Made by a program: the position numbers and the translations under genes
Shown here: piece by piece, positions 44,237 through 55,269 of the stretch
Layout: each line of letters starts with the position of its first letter
Numbering within the stretch: position 1 is the first letter of the stretch
Origin: Dactylis glomerata
Lineage: Eukaryota > Streptophyta > Magnoliopsida > Poales > Poaceae
Reading direction: 5' to 3'
Assembly: GCA_007115705.1 (NCBI GenBank)
Contig: QXEO01000170.1
Location: 1,375,062 to 1,439,061 of the forward strand
DNA: 64,000 bases
The notes under the pieces: generated by a model
What the model was told of the DNA's origin: nothing
Databases searched by the model: none
Seen by the model: the letters and a program-made list of their open reading frames with translations, nothing else

Positions 44237-45777
44237 TGATGTCTACACACGCTTCTGTTCTTGTAGACAGTGTTGGGCCTCCAAGTGCAGAGGTTTGTAG
44301 AGCAGCAGCAAGTTTCCCTTAAGTGGATCACCCAAGGTTTATCGAACTCAGGGAGGAAGAGGTCAAAGCTATCCCTCTCAAGCAACCCTGCAATTACGAT
44401 ACAGAAAGTCTCTTGTGTCCCCAACACACCCAATACACTTGTCAGATGTATAGGTGCACTAGTTCGGCGAAGAGATAGTGAAATACAAGTGGTATGGATG
44501 ATTATAAGTAGTAAATGCAATATGGAATAAAAATGGCAGCAAGCAAACAAGTAACAAAACAGCAAGTAAACGGTGTGCAAAACTTGGAAACAAGGCCTAG
44601 GGATCATACTTTCACTAGTGGACACACTCCCAACAAATATAACATGATTGAACAAATAAATAACTTCTCTTCACTATGGTACTCTGAATTACTCTCCTAT
44701 TGAACAACACTAATCATTGCGTAGGGCTACGAAGCACTCCTCAAAGTTCATCAAGTACTTGACAAACACCGCTCATAGAGATATCCAAATCAAATCACAA
44801 CTCAAGATAGATATTATTGCAACTTAGACCAAGTACTAACACGGTGCACACACTGTCAACATTACACCATGAAAGGAGGAATAGATCACTTCAATACTAT
44901 CCTAGTGATAATTATTCTCATAATCCATAAGAGATCACGATCGTATCCTAGACCAAGTACCACCATGATGCACGCACTGTCACCGTTACACCATGGCAGG
45001 AGGAATAGATTACTTTAATAACACACTATAGTACACATAATGAAGAAGAGTAACATCTACTTATTCAACATGATACAAAGCTCACGATCACATAAAGATC
45101 ACATCATGGGAGAGAGAGGTGAACCACATAGCTACCGGTAGAGCCCTCAGCCCCGGGGATGAACTACTCCCTCCTCATCATAGGAGACAGCAAGGTTGAT
45201 GGAGATGGCGGTGAGGTCGATGGAGACGGCGGAGACGGCGATGGAGACCGATGGAGATGGCTCCGAGGGCACTTCCCCGTCCCGGCAGGGTGCCGGAACA
45301 GAGACTTCTGTCCCCCGAAATTTGGCTTCGACGGCAGCGGTGCTGCGGAACTATTCTGGAAATTTCGCCGACTCCCCTATTGTTTTCCGTCCCGAGGCTT
45401 TATATAGGCGAAGGGGCGTCGTCAGGGGTGGCCCCAGGCCTCCTCACACCTAGGCGGCGCGGCCAGGGCCTGGGCCGCGCTGACCTAGTGTGAGGCTGAC
45501 CTGTGGCCCCTCTCCTTCGCCTCTTCGGATCTCTGGAAGCTTCCGGGCAAAATAAGACTTCAGGAACTTGTTTCGTCCAATTCCGAGAATATTTCCTGTG
45601 TATCACTTCTGAAACACAAAAACAGCAGAAAACAGGGAACTCGCACTGTGGCATCTTGTCAATAGGTTAGTTCCGGAAATCGCATAAAAGTGCCACGAAG
45701 TGTAATGCAACATTAGGCAAATGGTGTAAAAACAAGCATGGAGCATCAAAAATTATAGATACGTTTGAGACGTATCA
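44237..45777 (-). repeat. 3' LTR of S1 (type A)
   Basis: 1,541 bp, TGATACGTCTCA...GTAGACATCA on the minus strand. TATA (minus CTATATAA) at 45399-45406. Its first ~370 bp resembles type-B U3; downstream it is unrelated. A ggagacggcg minisatellite lies near 45195-45265. Confidence 0.95.
45399..45406 (-). promoter_or_regulatory. TATA box of S1 LTR
   Basis: Minus-strand CTATATAA, about 372 bp into the LTR; the type-B counterpart is the weaker CCTATAAAG at the same distance. Confidence 0.7.
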
Positions 45778-48365
45778 ACATCCCCAAGCTTAACTCCTGC
45801 TCGTCCTCGAGTAGGTAAGTGATAACAAAAGAAATAATTTTTGAGGTGACATGCACCTACAAAATCTTGATCATCTATGTAAGCGTTGTGCGCTGGGATC
45901 AAAAGAACTTAAAACATGGGCATGAAAGATATAATCTTGATAATAGAAACTTAGCAACCATGTTATAACATGAAAATGAACACAAACAAAAGATCATGAA
46001 AATGAAACAATGAAAGTCAAACGTGCGTTCAAATCATTTGGAAAAACATAGTAAATGGTTTTCAGCTTGTCCCTCATAGAAAGCAAAACATAAATGCATA
46101 GGACACCTTCAAGTTTAAAAGGGCGACTAGATACAAATAATTTGAGAACAAGTGAAACCAACAATATGAATCAATCAATGAAAACTTTGGGACAATGCAC
46201 ATTATACTCAGAATGACAACTATGCTCTCTTAGATAGTGCATAAAGATAGAAGGTGGTGACTCAACATAAAAGTAAAAAGAAAGGCCCTTCGCAGAGGGA
46301 AGCAGTGATTTAACATGTGCTAGAGCTTTTCATTTGTAAAACAGAGAGATAAAAATTTGGTTTTGAGAGGTGGTTGTCTTTGTCAACGACTGGCAATGGG
46401 GTTCTTACTATCTTCCATACAAAAATGAAGCAACTTTTTGAGAGATATTGGCACTTTTGTGCTCTTTTATAAAGCTTGGCACTCCTCCCCACCTTTTTTC
46501 CTTTCTCAAACCATGGCTAACCGATTCCATCGGGTGCCCACCAACATTCACATACCATGGAGGAGTGCCTTTTTTTCTTTCTTTTTTCTCTTTTTTTTTC
46601 TTTTTGGAATAAGCAATATGGAAGATAGCAAATCCGACCACTACGTCCCCATGAGCTAAAAACAGTGGCACAAAATGAGAAGTAGTTGAAAGTTTTGAAA
46701 GGTAGCACATGAAAATTTACTTTGGAATGGCTTGCAAATACCATGCATAGGAATTTATAGTGGACACAATGGCAAACTTGGTTTTTGGGAGTTGGATGTA
46801 CGAGTAGAGCTCATACTCAGTACAACGCGAGGGCTAGCAAAAGACTGGGAGCGACCAACTAAGAGAGCAATAACGGCCATAATCATGCAAAGCGACAAAG
46901 CAACATTAAAAGAAGCATAAGATGGCATCAAAAGTCAAAAACTAAATGATCATAGAGGCTATAGGCGACTTATTTTGTAGTCAACATGGTGTAAGCATGT
47001 GCCAAGTCAACCCAAATAAAGCATCAAAGGAGAAAACCAAATAAATGCTTCCATATAATAAAAACAGCGCATGATTTTTTCAAAGGCTCATTAAGCAATC
47101 TCAGTTATTTGAGACAAGTCATGCTACAGCAAAACCACTAAGCATACTATCAAAAAGACATCAAGCATGACATGAAAAAGCCTAAGTCGCAGTCTACACA
47201 AACTCTTTCTTGTACCACTTTTTTGCATAAAGCTTTTTCTCTTTTCCAACACCATTCAAACTTTTTATAAACACCTCTTTTGATGAAAACCAATAAAGAT
47301 CAGAGGCAAAAATACACCTTGATAAAAAAGATAAAACAAGATCTGAACAAAAATCAAGGTGAAAATCGAAAGCTAAACCCAGTAGCAGAAAAAGAGAACA
47401 CTCGTTGAAACAATAAGAGTGAAAAACAGAGTGTTCTTGGCAAATGAAAAGCGGAGCATATCTCTCTGCAAACACATGATGTGATCCAAAAATTTATTGC
47501 GGCAAACAAAGCAAAATAAAACTGAAAACAAAAGCAACTGACGCTCCAAGAAAAACGCATAGTGCATGAAGCAATAAAAATATAGTGTTTTGAAAGGTGA
47601 CCTGATTTTTGCCGATGAAGAAGGGGTGCCTCGGGGGCATCCCCAAGCTTTGACACTTGTACTTCTTGGATATTTCTTGGGGTGATGCATGGGCATCCCC
47701 AAGCTTGAGCTTTTGTCCATTCTTCATCTCATCTCATCATTCTCCAATCCCTACACTTGAAAACTTCCTTCATACAAAACTAAACACAATTCTATTAGCA
47801 ATATTAGTGTAAGCATATCATATAATCAACCTCTTTTTGCTTCAGGTTTCAACCAAAAACCACCACATATTAAGCATATACTACTGTAGCAACTTCCCCA
47901 AAAGTTCCGTGATCAAAAGAACTCAAAAGAAAGCGATAAAGCGGCAAACACAAATATTGGCAGAAATCTGTCAAAACAGAACAGCTGACAAAGGTCGAAT
48001 TTTTGAGGGGTTTTCTGTTGCTCAAATAAAAAAGTGTTAAACTAACGAAAGTTTGGATATAACCTGGGGAATATGCACAAGAAATCGCAGGTCCAAAAGA
48101 TATACAGAGAATTTATACGAATTTTTACGGTGCAGCACCAAAAACAGTTTCAGGACAGCAACATCCCCAAATCTTACCTCACTCAAATTAGAGGCTTCTC
48201 TTGGCACAACAACGAAATAAAAAGGATAAGGAGCGGTCATTACAGTAGTAATGACTTCCAAGACTCAAATAAAAGAAAAAGTACTGAAAATAAAACAATG
48301 GGTTATCTCCCAAGAGTGCTTTTTTTTAACGTCTTTGAGCTAGGCGCAGTAATTTGCAAAGATGC
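45778..48365 (-). other. S1 shared non-coding 3' half
   Basis: No gene. The tract acatccccaagctt (45778) abuts the LTR; two internal copies are near 47637 and 47693, and the hairpin is at 48236-48255. The segment 46310-46740, with a pyrimidine run at about 46569-46606, is the alternative 3' variant shared with S2. Confidence 0.75.
48236..48255 (-). other. Conserved hairpin (S1 copy)
   Basis: gtcattac / gtaatgac with loop agta on the plus strand. Confidence 0.7.
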
Positions 48366-49211
48366 TCATGTGGGCGCCATATAAGAGCTTGAGGCAAAGG
48401 CGCTATATAAAAACTTAAAGCAAAAGAGAGCATCCAAAAGCAAATATGGAACACATTTAAATCTAAACCACTTCCTATGAAAAATAGTCTTGTAAAGAGA
48501 CAAGTCATGAAAGCGCAAAGCAAAAAGCATAGGAAGGCAAAACAAGTACAACTTCAAGAATTGCAACATAAAGAGGGGAAACTCAATATTGTTGAGATCT
48601 ATCAAACCATGTTTCCCTCTCTCATAATAACTTTCAGTAGCATCATGAATAGAATTAACAATATAACTATCACATAAAGCTTCCCTATCATGAGCCACAT
48701 GCATAAAAGAATTAATACTCCCCACATGAACAATCGTAGTAGGAGCAGATTCAACAGAATAATTATTCTCATCGCCATAATCATCAAAAACAGGAGGCAT
48801 ATTGTAATCATAACTAATTTTCTCCTCAAAAGTAGGTGAACTGAAAATATTATACTCATCATTGTAACCATCATAGACTAGAGGTTCAGTATCATCACAA
48901 GCTAGAGAACAGCTATTTCGCAAAGCATATTCTTCAAACATATCATCATAAGAAGGAACATCACATATGGGAGATAAAATATTATCAAAACAAACTTTCT
49001 CCACTAAAGCTAGGGAACTAAAAATATCATGCTTAACAAAACCAGCTTCCCCAAGCTTAGACTTTTCTATAGCATTAGCAATAACGGTGTTCAAAGCATT
49101 CATACTAACAACACTAGCATACAAATTAAGCTCCAAAGGTTTTTCAATTTTCTCTTCAAACACTTCATATCTAAACTCAGGAAAAAGACTAAACAACTCA
49201 TTGTTTTCCAT
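48366..49211 (-). CDS. Conserved unknown ORF of pol-less elements, 281 aa (S1 copy)
   Basis: Intact 281-codon ORF in the first-ORF position after the primer site; its stop abuts the shared 3' half. No known domain recognised. The N-terminal half has mixed charge (EVFEEKIEKPLEL) and then an acidic Asp/Tyr-rich region with the repeated pattern SPTFEEKISYDYN. Near residues 205-230 a long hydrophobic run (FMLQFLKLYLFCLPMLFAL) looks like a membrane segment, followed by a basic stretch (FHRKWFRFK) and a second hydrophobic patch. It is unrelated by eye to gag or to the 197-aa ORF. A second copy is at 63357-64000. A membrane role or env-like origin is possible but not shown. Confidence 0.6.
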   Translation of the reverse strand: MENNELFSLFPEFRYEVFEEKIEKPLELNLYASVVSMNALNTVIANAIEKSKLGEAGFVKHDIFSSLALVEKVCFDNILSPICDVPSYDDMFEEYALRNSCSLACDDTEPLVYDGYNDEYNIFSSPTFEEKISYDYNMPPVFDDYGDENNYSVESAPTTIVHVGSINSFMHVAHDREALCDSYIVNSIHDATESYYERGKHGLIDLNNIEFPLFMLQFLKLYLFCLPMLFALRFHDLSLYKTIFHRKWFRFKCVPYLLLDALFCFKFLYSAFASSSYMAPT

Positions 49212-49344
49212 TAAGCCTAACTAGTGAAAATAAAAACAAGAAACAAAAAGATGTAATTGCAGAATCTAAAGGAAATAACTCTGAGCACTCACTAGCAACT
49301 AAAAGACTTAGTAGACAAAGAATGTGAGTACCTTTTACCTTACC

Positions 49345-49362
49345 TCCCCGGCAACGGCGCCA
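49345..49362 (-). other. Primer binding site of S1
   Basis: tccccggcaacggcgcca, perfect tRNA-Asp 3'-end match, ten bases from the LTR. Confidence 0.9.
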
Positions 49363-49372
49363 GAAAAGAGCT

Positions 49373-50924
49373 TGATGTCTACACATGCTTCTGTTCTTGT
49401 AGACAGTGTTGGGCCTCCAAGTGCAGAGGTTTGTAGAGCAGCAGCAAGTTTCCCTTAAGTGGATCACCCAAGGTTTATCGAACTCAGGGAGGAAGAGGTC
49501 AAAGCTATCTCTCTCAAGCAACCCTGCAATTACGATACAGAAAGTCTCTTGTGTCCCCAACACACCCAATACACTTGTCAGATGTATAGGTGCACTAGTT
49601 CAGCGAAGAGATAGTGAAATACAAGTGGTATGGATGATTATAAGTAGTAAATGCAATATGGAATAAAAATGGCAGCAAGCAAACAAGTAACAAAACAGCA
49701 AGTAAACGGTGTGCAAAGCTTGGAAATAAGGCCTAGGGATCATACTTTCACTAGTGGACACACTCCCAACAAATATAACATGATTGAACAAATAAATAAC
49801 TTCTCTTCACTATGGTACTCTGAATTACTCTCCTATTGAACAACACTAATCATTGCGTAGGGCTACGAAGCACTCCTCAAAGTTCATCAAGTACTTGACA
49901 AACACCACTCATAGAGATATCCAAATCAAATCACAACTCAAGATAGATATTATTGCAACTTAGATCAAGTACTAACACGGTGCACACACTGTCAATATTA
50001 CACCATGAAAGGAGGAATAGATCACTTCAATACTATCATAGTGATAATTATTCTCATAATCCATAAGAGATCACGATCGTATCCTAGACCAAGTACCACC
50101 ATGATGCACGCACTGTCACCGTTACACCATGGCAGGAGGAATAGATTACTTTAATAACACACTAGAGTACACATAATGAAGAAGAGTAACATCTACTTAT
50201 TCAACATGATACAAAGCTCACGATCACATAAAGATCACATCATGGGAGAGAGAGGTGAACCACATAGCTACCGGTAGAGCCCTCAGCCCCGGGGATGAAC
50301 TACTCCCTCCTCATCATAGGAGACAACAAGGTTGATGGAGATGGCGGTGAGGTCGATGGAGACGGCGGAGACGGCGATGGAGACGGCGGAAACGGCGATG
50401 GAGATGGCTCCGGGGGCACTTCCCCATCCCGGCAGGGTGCCGGAACAGAGACTTCTGTCCCCCGAAATTTGGCTTTGACGGCGGCGGCGTTGCGGAACTG
50501 TTCTGGAAATTTCGCCGACTCCCCTAGGGTTTTCCGTCCCGAGGCTTTATATAGGAGAAGGGGCGTCGTCAGTGTTGGCCCCAGGCCTCCTTACACCTAG
50601 GCGGCGCGGCCAGGGCCTGGGCCACGCCGGCCTAGTGTGAGGCTGGCCTATGGCCCCTCTCCTTCGCCTCTTCGGATCTCTGGAAGCTTCCGGGCAAAAT
50701 AAGACTTCAGGAACTTGTTTCGTCCAATTCCGAGAATATTTCCTGTGTATCACTTCTAAAACACAAAAACAGCAGAAAACAGGGAACTGGCATTGTGGCA
50801 TCTTGTCAATAGGTTAGTTCCGGAAATCGCATAAAAGTGCCACGAAGTGTAATGAAACATTAGGCAAATGGTGTAAAAACAAGCATGGAGCATCAAAAAT
50901 TATAGATACGTTTGAGACGTATCA
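49373..50924 (-). repeat. 5' LTR of S1 (type A)
   Basis: 1,552 bp, near-identical to 44237-45777; the ggagacggcg minisatellite has an additional unit here (50330-50410). Confidence 0.95.
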
Positions 50925-50929
50925 CCCGC
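50925..50929 (+). repeat. Right target-site duplication of S1 (cccgc)
   Basis: Perfect copy of 44232-44236. Confidence 0.95.
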
Positions 50930-51223
50930 GCCAGGGGATGGTGTGGGCCCCTGGTGGCTCACCTCGCCCTCTCCTTCTGGCTACTTCCATCTTCTGGTGA
51001 AATAGGAACTTCTGGCTATTTTCCTGAAATTTTTGGTCTTCAGAAATATTGTATCTTGACGGTCCTTTTTCCAGCAGAATCCTAACACCGACAGTGAATT
51101 CTCCAATAATCATCAAACATGCAAAATAGAGGAAATAACATAAGTATAATCTCTAAATATGAAATATATCAATAAATAACAGTAAATTATGATATAAAAT
51201 AGTGATGCAAAATAGACGTATCA

Positions 51224-53246
51224 CAATGCTCTGACTTCATATAGGTCATATGAATCGGTTGGTGAAATTGATTTGACAAATCACTAAAATATAAAAAAAA
51301 GAAGGCACAAATATGGACCGGTTTTATTTGATATTACCTTGTCTCTGTATGGTGCTGCCATCAGAGGGATCAAGAGAGGCTCCCATGAGCGGTGGAATCA
51401 GCCAATGTCCCACTGATTTGGAGGAAGCAGCCACCCCGCCAACGTCTCCTCGAGGTGGAGCTTCCTCCGTGCCGGCGCACGAGCTGCTCAGGTGAGGGAT
51501 ACGGCTCTGTACGAGATCTGATGCGGGTCGGTAGGCGGTGTGCACGACTGCCGGCGGAGAACAAGAGTTTGGCGATGCCGTGCAGGGGAATGGTGAGGTG
51601 CCGCCGGGGAGAGAGATTGGGGAGCGGCATGGTGGAGGTTAGGTCCGGAGGAGGAGCTGAGGTTCGTGCAGCTGAATTAGGGGAGGTGTTTCCTTGATCG
51701 CTCAATTAATCGAGATATTATGGGAGAGACACGTGCCTAATAATGGGAAAAAAACTGATCCAATCCTAATCGTTCGGTTTAGAAGGCGATCGACGGTGTT
51801 TGAGACCTCCGATACTTGGCTTCCAATCGGACCCCGGTGTACAGTATTTACCTTTTTTATGTATGAGATTAGTGAAATTTATTAGCGAGACAAGTGTGGT
51901 ATTTACGGTGGGATGGGAGGCGGGATTGATGGGAAATTCTATCCCGCCTGCAATTTACCCATACGTATACTTCCTGTTGGGTGGTGTACATCAAGTCATG
52001 TGCAAATGATCAGGCATCATCGCGATAGGACGTCGCCAAATGACCAAGCAGATGTGTGCTCTTTCCTAAATGTGGCGGGCAACACATAACTGCCCCCCCC
52101 CCAAGCCATGATTTCTGAACTGGGGAGAAGGAGTGATAGGATGAAGGCGTAGCGGGAGGAGAACCGAGTACCAAACCTCGACGAATTTTTTCTGGACAAA
52201 ATAGTTACAAGAAGATATTCAACATTTCCAAAATTGCGGCAAATTGTTTTATGTGTATTTTTCGATCGGAAGGATTTTCACCTATTTTAATTTAAATATA
52301 GTTCGAAATATTGTGGTAACTAATAATTTTGGTACCCACTGAAGTCTCATTGATATTGATTGAAATTATGAACCCTAGCATTCCTGCAATTTCCCACGTC
52401 ATCAACACATTCGGGAAATTTTTGCGAGGTCAAGTTTATACTAGACACATCGTCATGCTTTGCATAGGGATAAGTCCTATTAAAATGATGCCTGGTTTGG
52501 GAGACCACTCATATCACGGCTGATTCGTTTGCATGACATGAGAAAAAGAAGTCTTGAGAACTTGTGCAAACGAAAACAAACAGTGGGCCGATGTTTCCTG
52601 GTGATGTTATGTTCCAGATGTTAGGGGGTTGAAGTGGTGTTTTGGGTGTGTTTGTCCGTCGGTCTTGCTTTGGTCTTGAGGATCTTTGTTTGCGGTGTAC
52701 GTAGTTCGCTTGTGTGAACATGGTTGTGACGATTTTCACCTAGTTTTTTATAAATTAATTAGACATTTTTTCTTATTAATTAATATATGAGGCAAAGCTT
52801 TTGCATCTATTTAAAAAAATTGTGCCCTAATTAAACTGCATAGTGGCTCCTGAATTCATGCTATATGCAAGCTTTGAATGTCGGAGGTCAAAGTTGGTGT
52901 TGCATTTAAATAGCCGGCTAATAGACTGGCCGTAATCTGGCTATAGATTTTTGAGAGGGTTGTGTCTATGACTAAGGCCTTTATAGGTTATAAGGAGATT
53001 AGCCGCTAATAGCCCAGCTAAGTTGATTTAGCCCCTTAGTTGCTATCTTTCCGCTCATGGGTTCGAAATTTCTAGACAATTTTTTTCAATGCGGCCCAAT
53101 TTGATAGCCAAACCGAACCCTTTCTAACCTTAGCACAAAATCCCCACTCACCTCCTCTCTTTCCTCATAATACAGGGAAATAACTATACATATAACTGCT
53201 TCATATCTCTTACTAGTAGTCAGAGTTTGTTGCATTTAAATAACTA
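51224..53246. other. Backbone right of the solo LTR
   Basis: A GC-rich zone (51360-51700) has ~100-codon frames on both strands but no recognisable domain; it might be a decayed exon. The rest is AT-rich. Contains a probable LINE tail (see 52550-52815) and a repeated 15-mer (tgttgcatttaaata near 52898 and 53229). Confidence 0.45.
52550..52815 (+). mobile_element. Probable 3' tail of a LINE
   Basis: ataaattaattag...attaattaatatatgaggcaaagcttttgc followed by an interrupted A run (taaaaaaat) resembles grass L1 3' ends. No target duplication found, so this is tentative. Confidence 0.4.
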
Positions 53247-53506
53247 TACAACTTAAGCTTAATAATATTACCATCTATATCTTTATACTTTTGCATCTCA
53301 TATAGCTCAACAAAATTGTTGAGATGAGCTGCAGCATCATCAGAACTGGCACCGGAAAATTGCTCTTTCATAACAAGATTCAATAAAGCAGGTTTGATCT
53401 TATAAAAATTTGTCTCAGGAGCAGGTGGCGCAATAGGAGTGCAGATAAAATCATTGTTTTTGGTGCTAGTAAAATCACACAACTTGGTGTTTTCAGGAGT
53501 ACCCAT
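53247..53506 (-). pseudogene. gag fragment (N-terminal part)
   Basis: About 86 codons matching the E1 gag start (CDFTSTKNNDFICTPIAPP, then FSGASSDDAAAHLNNFVEL). It breaks off at 53247, where backbone begins, leaving only the first part of gag. It is read from the LTR at 53692-55269 past a primer site. Confidence 0.85.
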
Positions 53507-53663
53507 TCTAGCAAAACTAAAAGGAAGTAAATAAAAGCAACTATAAAGGAACTAATTTTTTTGTATTTTTGATAAAACGATGCAAGCAAAAATAAAATAA
53601 AGCAAAACAAAAACAAAGTAAAAGATTGTGCGTGAGAGACTCCCCTTGCAAAAGTCTTCTTCC

Positions 53664-53681
53664 TCCCCGACAACGGCGCCA
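53664..53681 (-). other. Primer binding site next to the gag fragment
   Basis: tccccgacaacggcgcca, one mismatch to the tRNA-Asp end; ten bases from the LTR start. Confidence 0.85.
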
Positions 53682-53691
53682 GAAAACTCGT

Positions 53692-55269
53692 TGATGGCTT
53701 GTAAGAATAGCTCGTTGGGAACCCCAAGAGGAAGGTATGATGAGCACATCAGCAAGTCTTCCCTCAGTTGTGAAACCAAGGTTTATCGAACCAGTAGGAG
53801 AAAGCCAAACTTCAGAAGGTGATGCTTGCTAGCTTCGTGACACTCCGGACAATGGGTGCGTCTTCACCTAGCAGCAACCTGAACCTGCACACAACACAAC
53901 CAAGAACTTTGCTCCCAACTTACGATGAGGTTGTCAATCTCACAGGTTTGCTGTAAACAAAGGATTGAGCGTATCGAGTGGTAGTAGGATAATAGTATGC
54001 AAGAAAGTAAACAGTGCAAGTAAAAGTAAAACGGTATAGCAATGTAAAGGAAATTGGACCGGGGTCCACAGTTCAATAGTGGTGTCTCTCCATAAGATTA
54101 ATAGCACATGCTGGATAAACAAATTACAGTTGGTCAATTGATAGAATAAAGATAACGTACATATATCATGAGGATAAGTATGAGATTCACTCTAGGCATT
54201 ACGACAAAATACATAGACCGCTCGCGGGGAATCATCCGAGGACCCCTTGAGTATTAAGTTGCGAGCAACAGATAATTGCATTAAGCAAAGTGCGTAATGT
54301 AAACAAAGCAAATGTCCTTGGACACAAGAATATTGTTTCCTCCCTAGTGGAAATAGCACATCTACAACCTTAGAGGTTTCTGTCACTCCTCCAGATTAAA
54401 TAGAGGCATGAACCCAACTATCGAGAATAAATACTCCCTCTTGGAGTCACTAGCATCTACTCGGCCAAGATAGCTACTAGCAACGGAAAGCATGCAAGAT
54501 CATAAACAACATTGAGATAACATAAGATATATATTCAGCACATCAACTTAACATAGTACCAATACTCATCAGATCCCAACAAACACAACATGTATGATTA
54601 CATAAAGATGATCCTGATCATGTAGGGCAGCTCACAAGATCTAAACATGAAGCACATGGTGGAGGAGACAACCATCTAGGTACTGCTATGGACCCGTAGT
54701 CCAAGGTAGACTACTCACACATCACTCCGGAGGCGACCATGGTGGTGTAGAAGGCCTCCGACAGGGATTCCCCTCTCCGACAGGCTGCCGGGAAGAGCTC
54801 CTGGATCCTCCTAATCTCGCAACGGTGACGGCGGCGGCTTGCATTATGATTTGTGGAAAAGAGATCCGTCCCTTAGGTTTTTCCCGTCGAGGGGAACTTA
54901 TAGGCGAAAGGGCAGCGTCAGGGGGTGGGCCACCTGGCCTCGCCATGGGGTGGCGCGGCCACGGGCTGGGCGGCGCCCCCCTGTGGTGAGCCTGGCTCCT
55001 GCCCCCTCCGTCTCATCTTCAGTCTTCGCGGAGCTTCGGTAAAAATAGGAGGTTTGGCTTTTGTTTCATCCAATTCCGAGAATATTTCCTGTGTAACTTT
55101 TTTGAAACACAAAAACAGCAGAAAACATGAACTGGCACTGTGGCATTTTGTTAATAGGTTAGTTTCGGAAAATGCATAAAAATGCCACGAAGTGTAACAA
55201 AACTCAAAGCAAATGGTGTATACACAAGCATGGAGCATCAAAAGTTATAGATACGTTTGAGACGTATCA
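53692..55269 (-). repeat. Type-B LTR shared by two internal regions
   Basis: Minus-strand start TGATACGTCTCA at 55269, end near 53692. On its left are a primer site and gag (so it acts as a 5' LTR); on its right is a polypurine tract (so it acts as a 3' LTR). That layout is expected from recombination between elements, not from one insertion. Confidence 0.85.

Larger units (their letters stand above)
44237..50924 (-). mobile_element. S1: complete pol-less LTR element (Sabrina-like)
   Basis: 6,688 bp: 5' LTR 50924-49373, primer site 49362-49345, ~280-aa ORF 49211-48366, shared 3' half 48365-45778, 3' LTR 45777-44237, flanked by perfect cccgc. The two LTRs differ at scattered single bases and one small repeat-number change, so insertion is fairly recent. 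No gag, RT or integrase. Confidence 0.95.
43023..51223 (-). mobile_element. Solo gypsy LTR, split by S1
   Basis: Two pieces, 43023-44236 and 50930-51223 (plus the 5-bp duplication at 50925-50929), make one ~1.5-kb LTR with TGATACGTC at the minus-strand start (51223) and GGGTCATCA at the end. It is flanked on both sides by unrelated backbone and has no primer site or internal region, so it is a solo LTR left by recombination. It resembles an LTR common in Triticeae (recalled). Confidence 0.8.

Noticed and set aside
46569..46606. Poly-pyrimidine run as a LINE/SINE A-tail (minus strand)
   Set aside because: It lies inside S1 at the same position as a similar run in S2 (about 56069), so it is part of the element's 3' variant.
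51313..51705. Possible host exon on either strand
   Set aside because: About 100 codons open in several frames in a GC-rich patch, without domain, splice context or neighbours; left as backbone.
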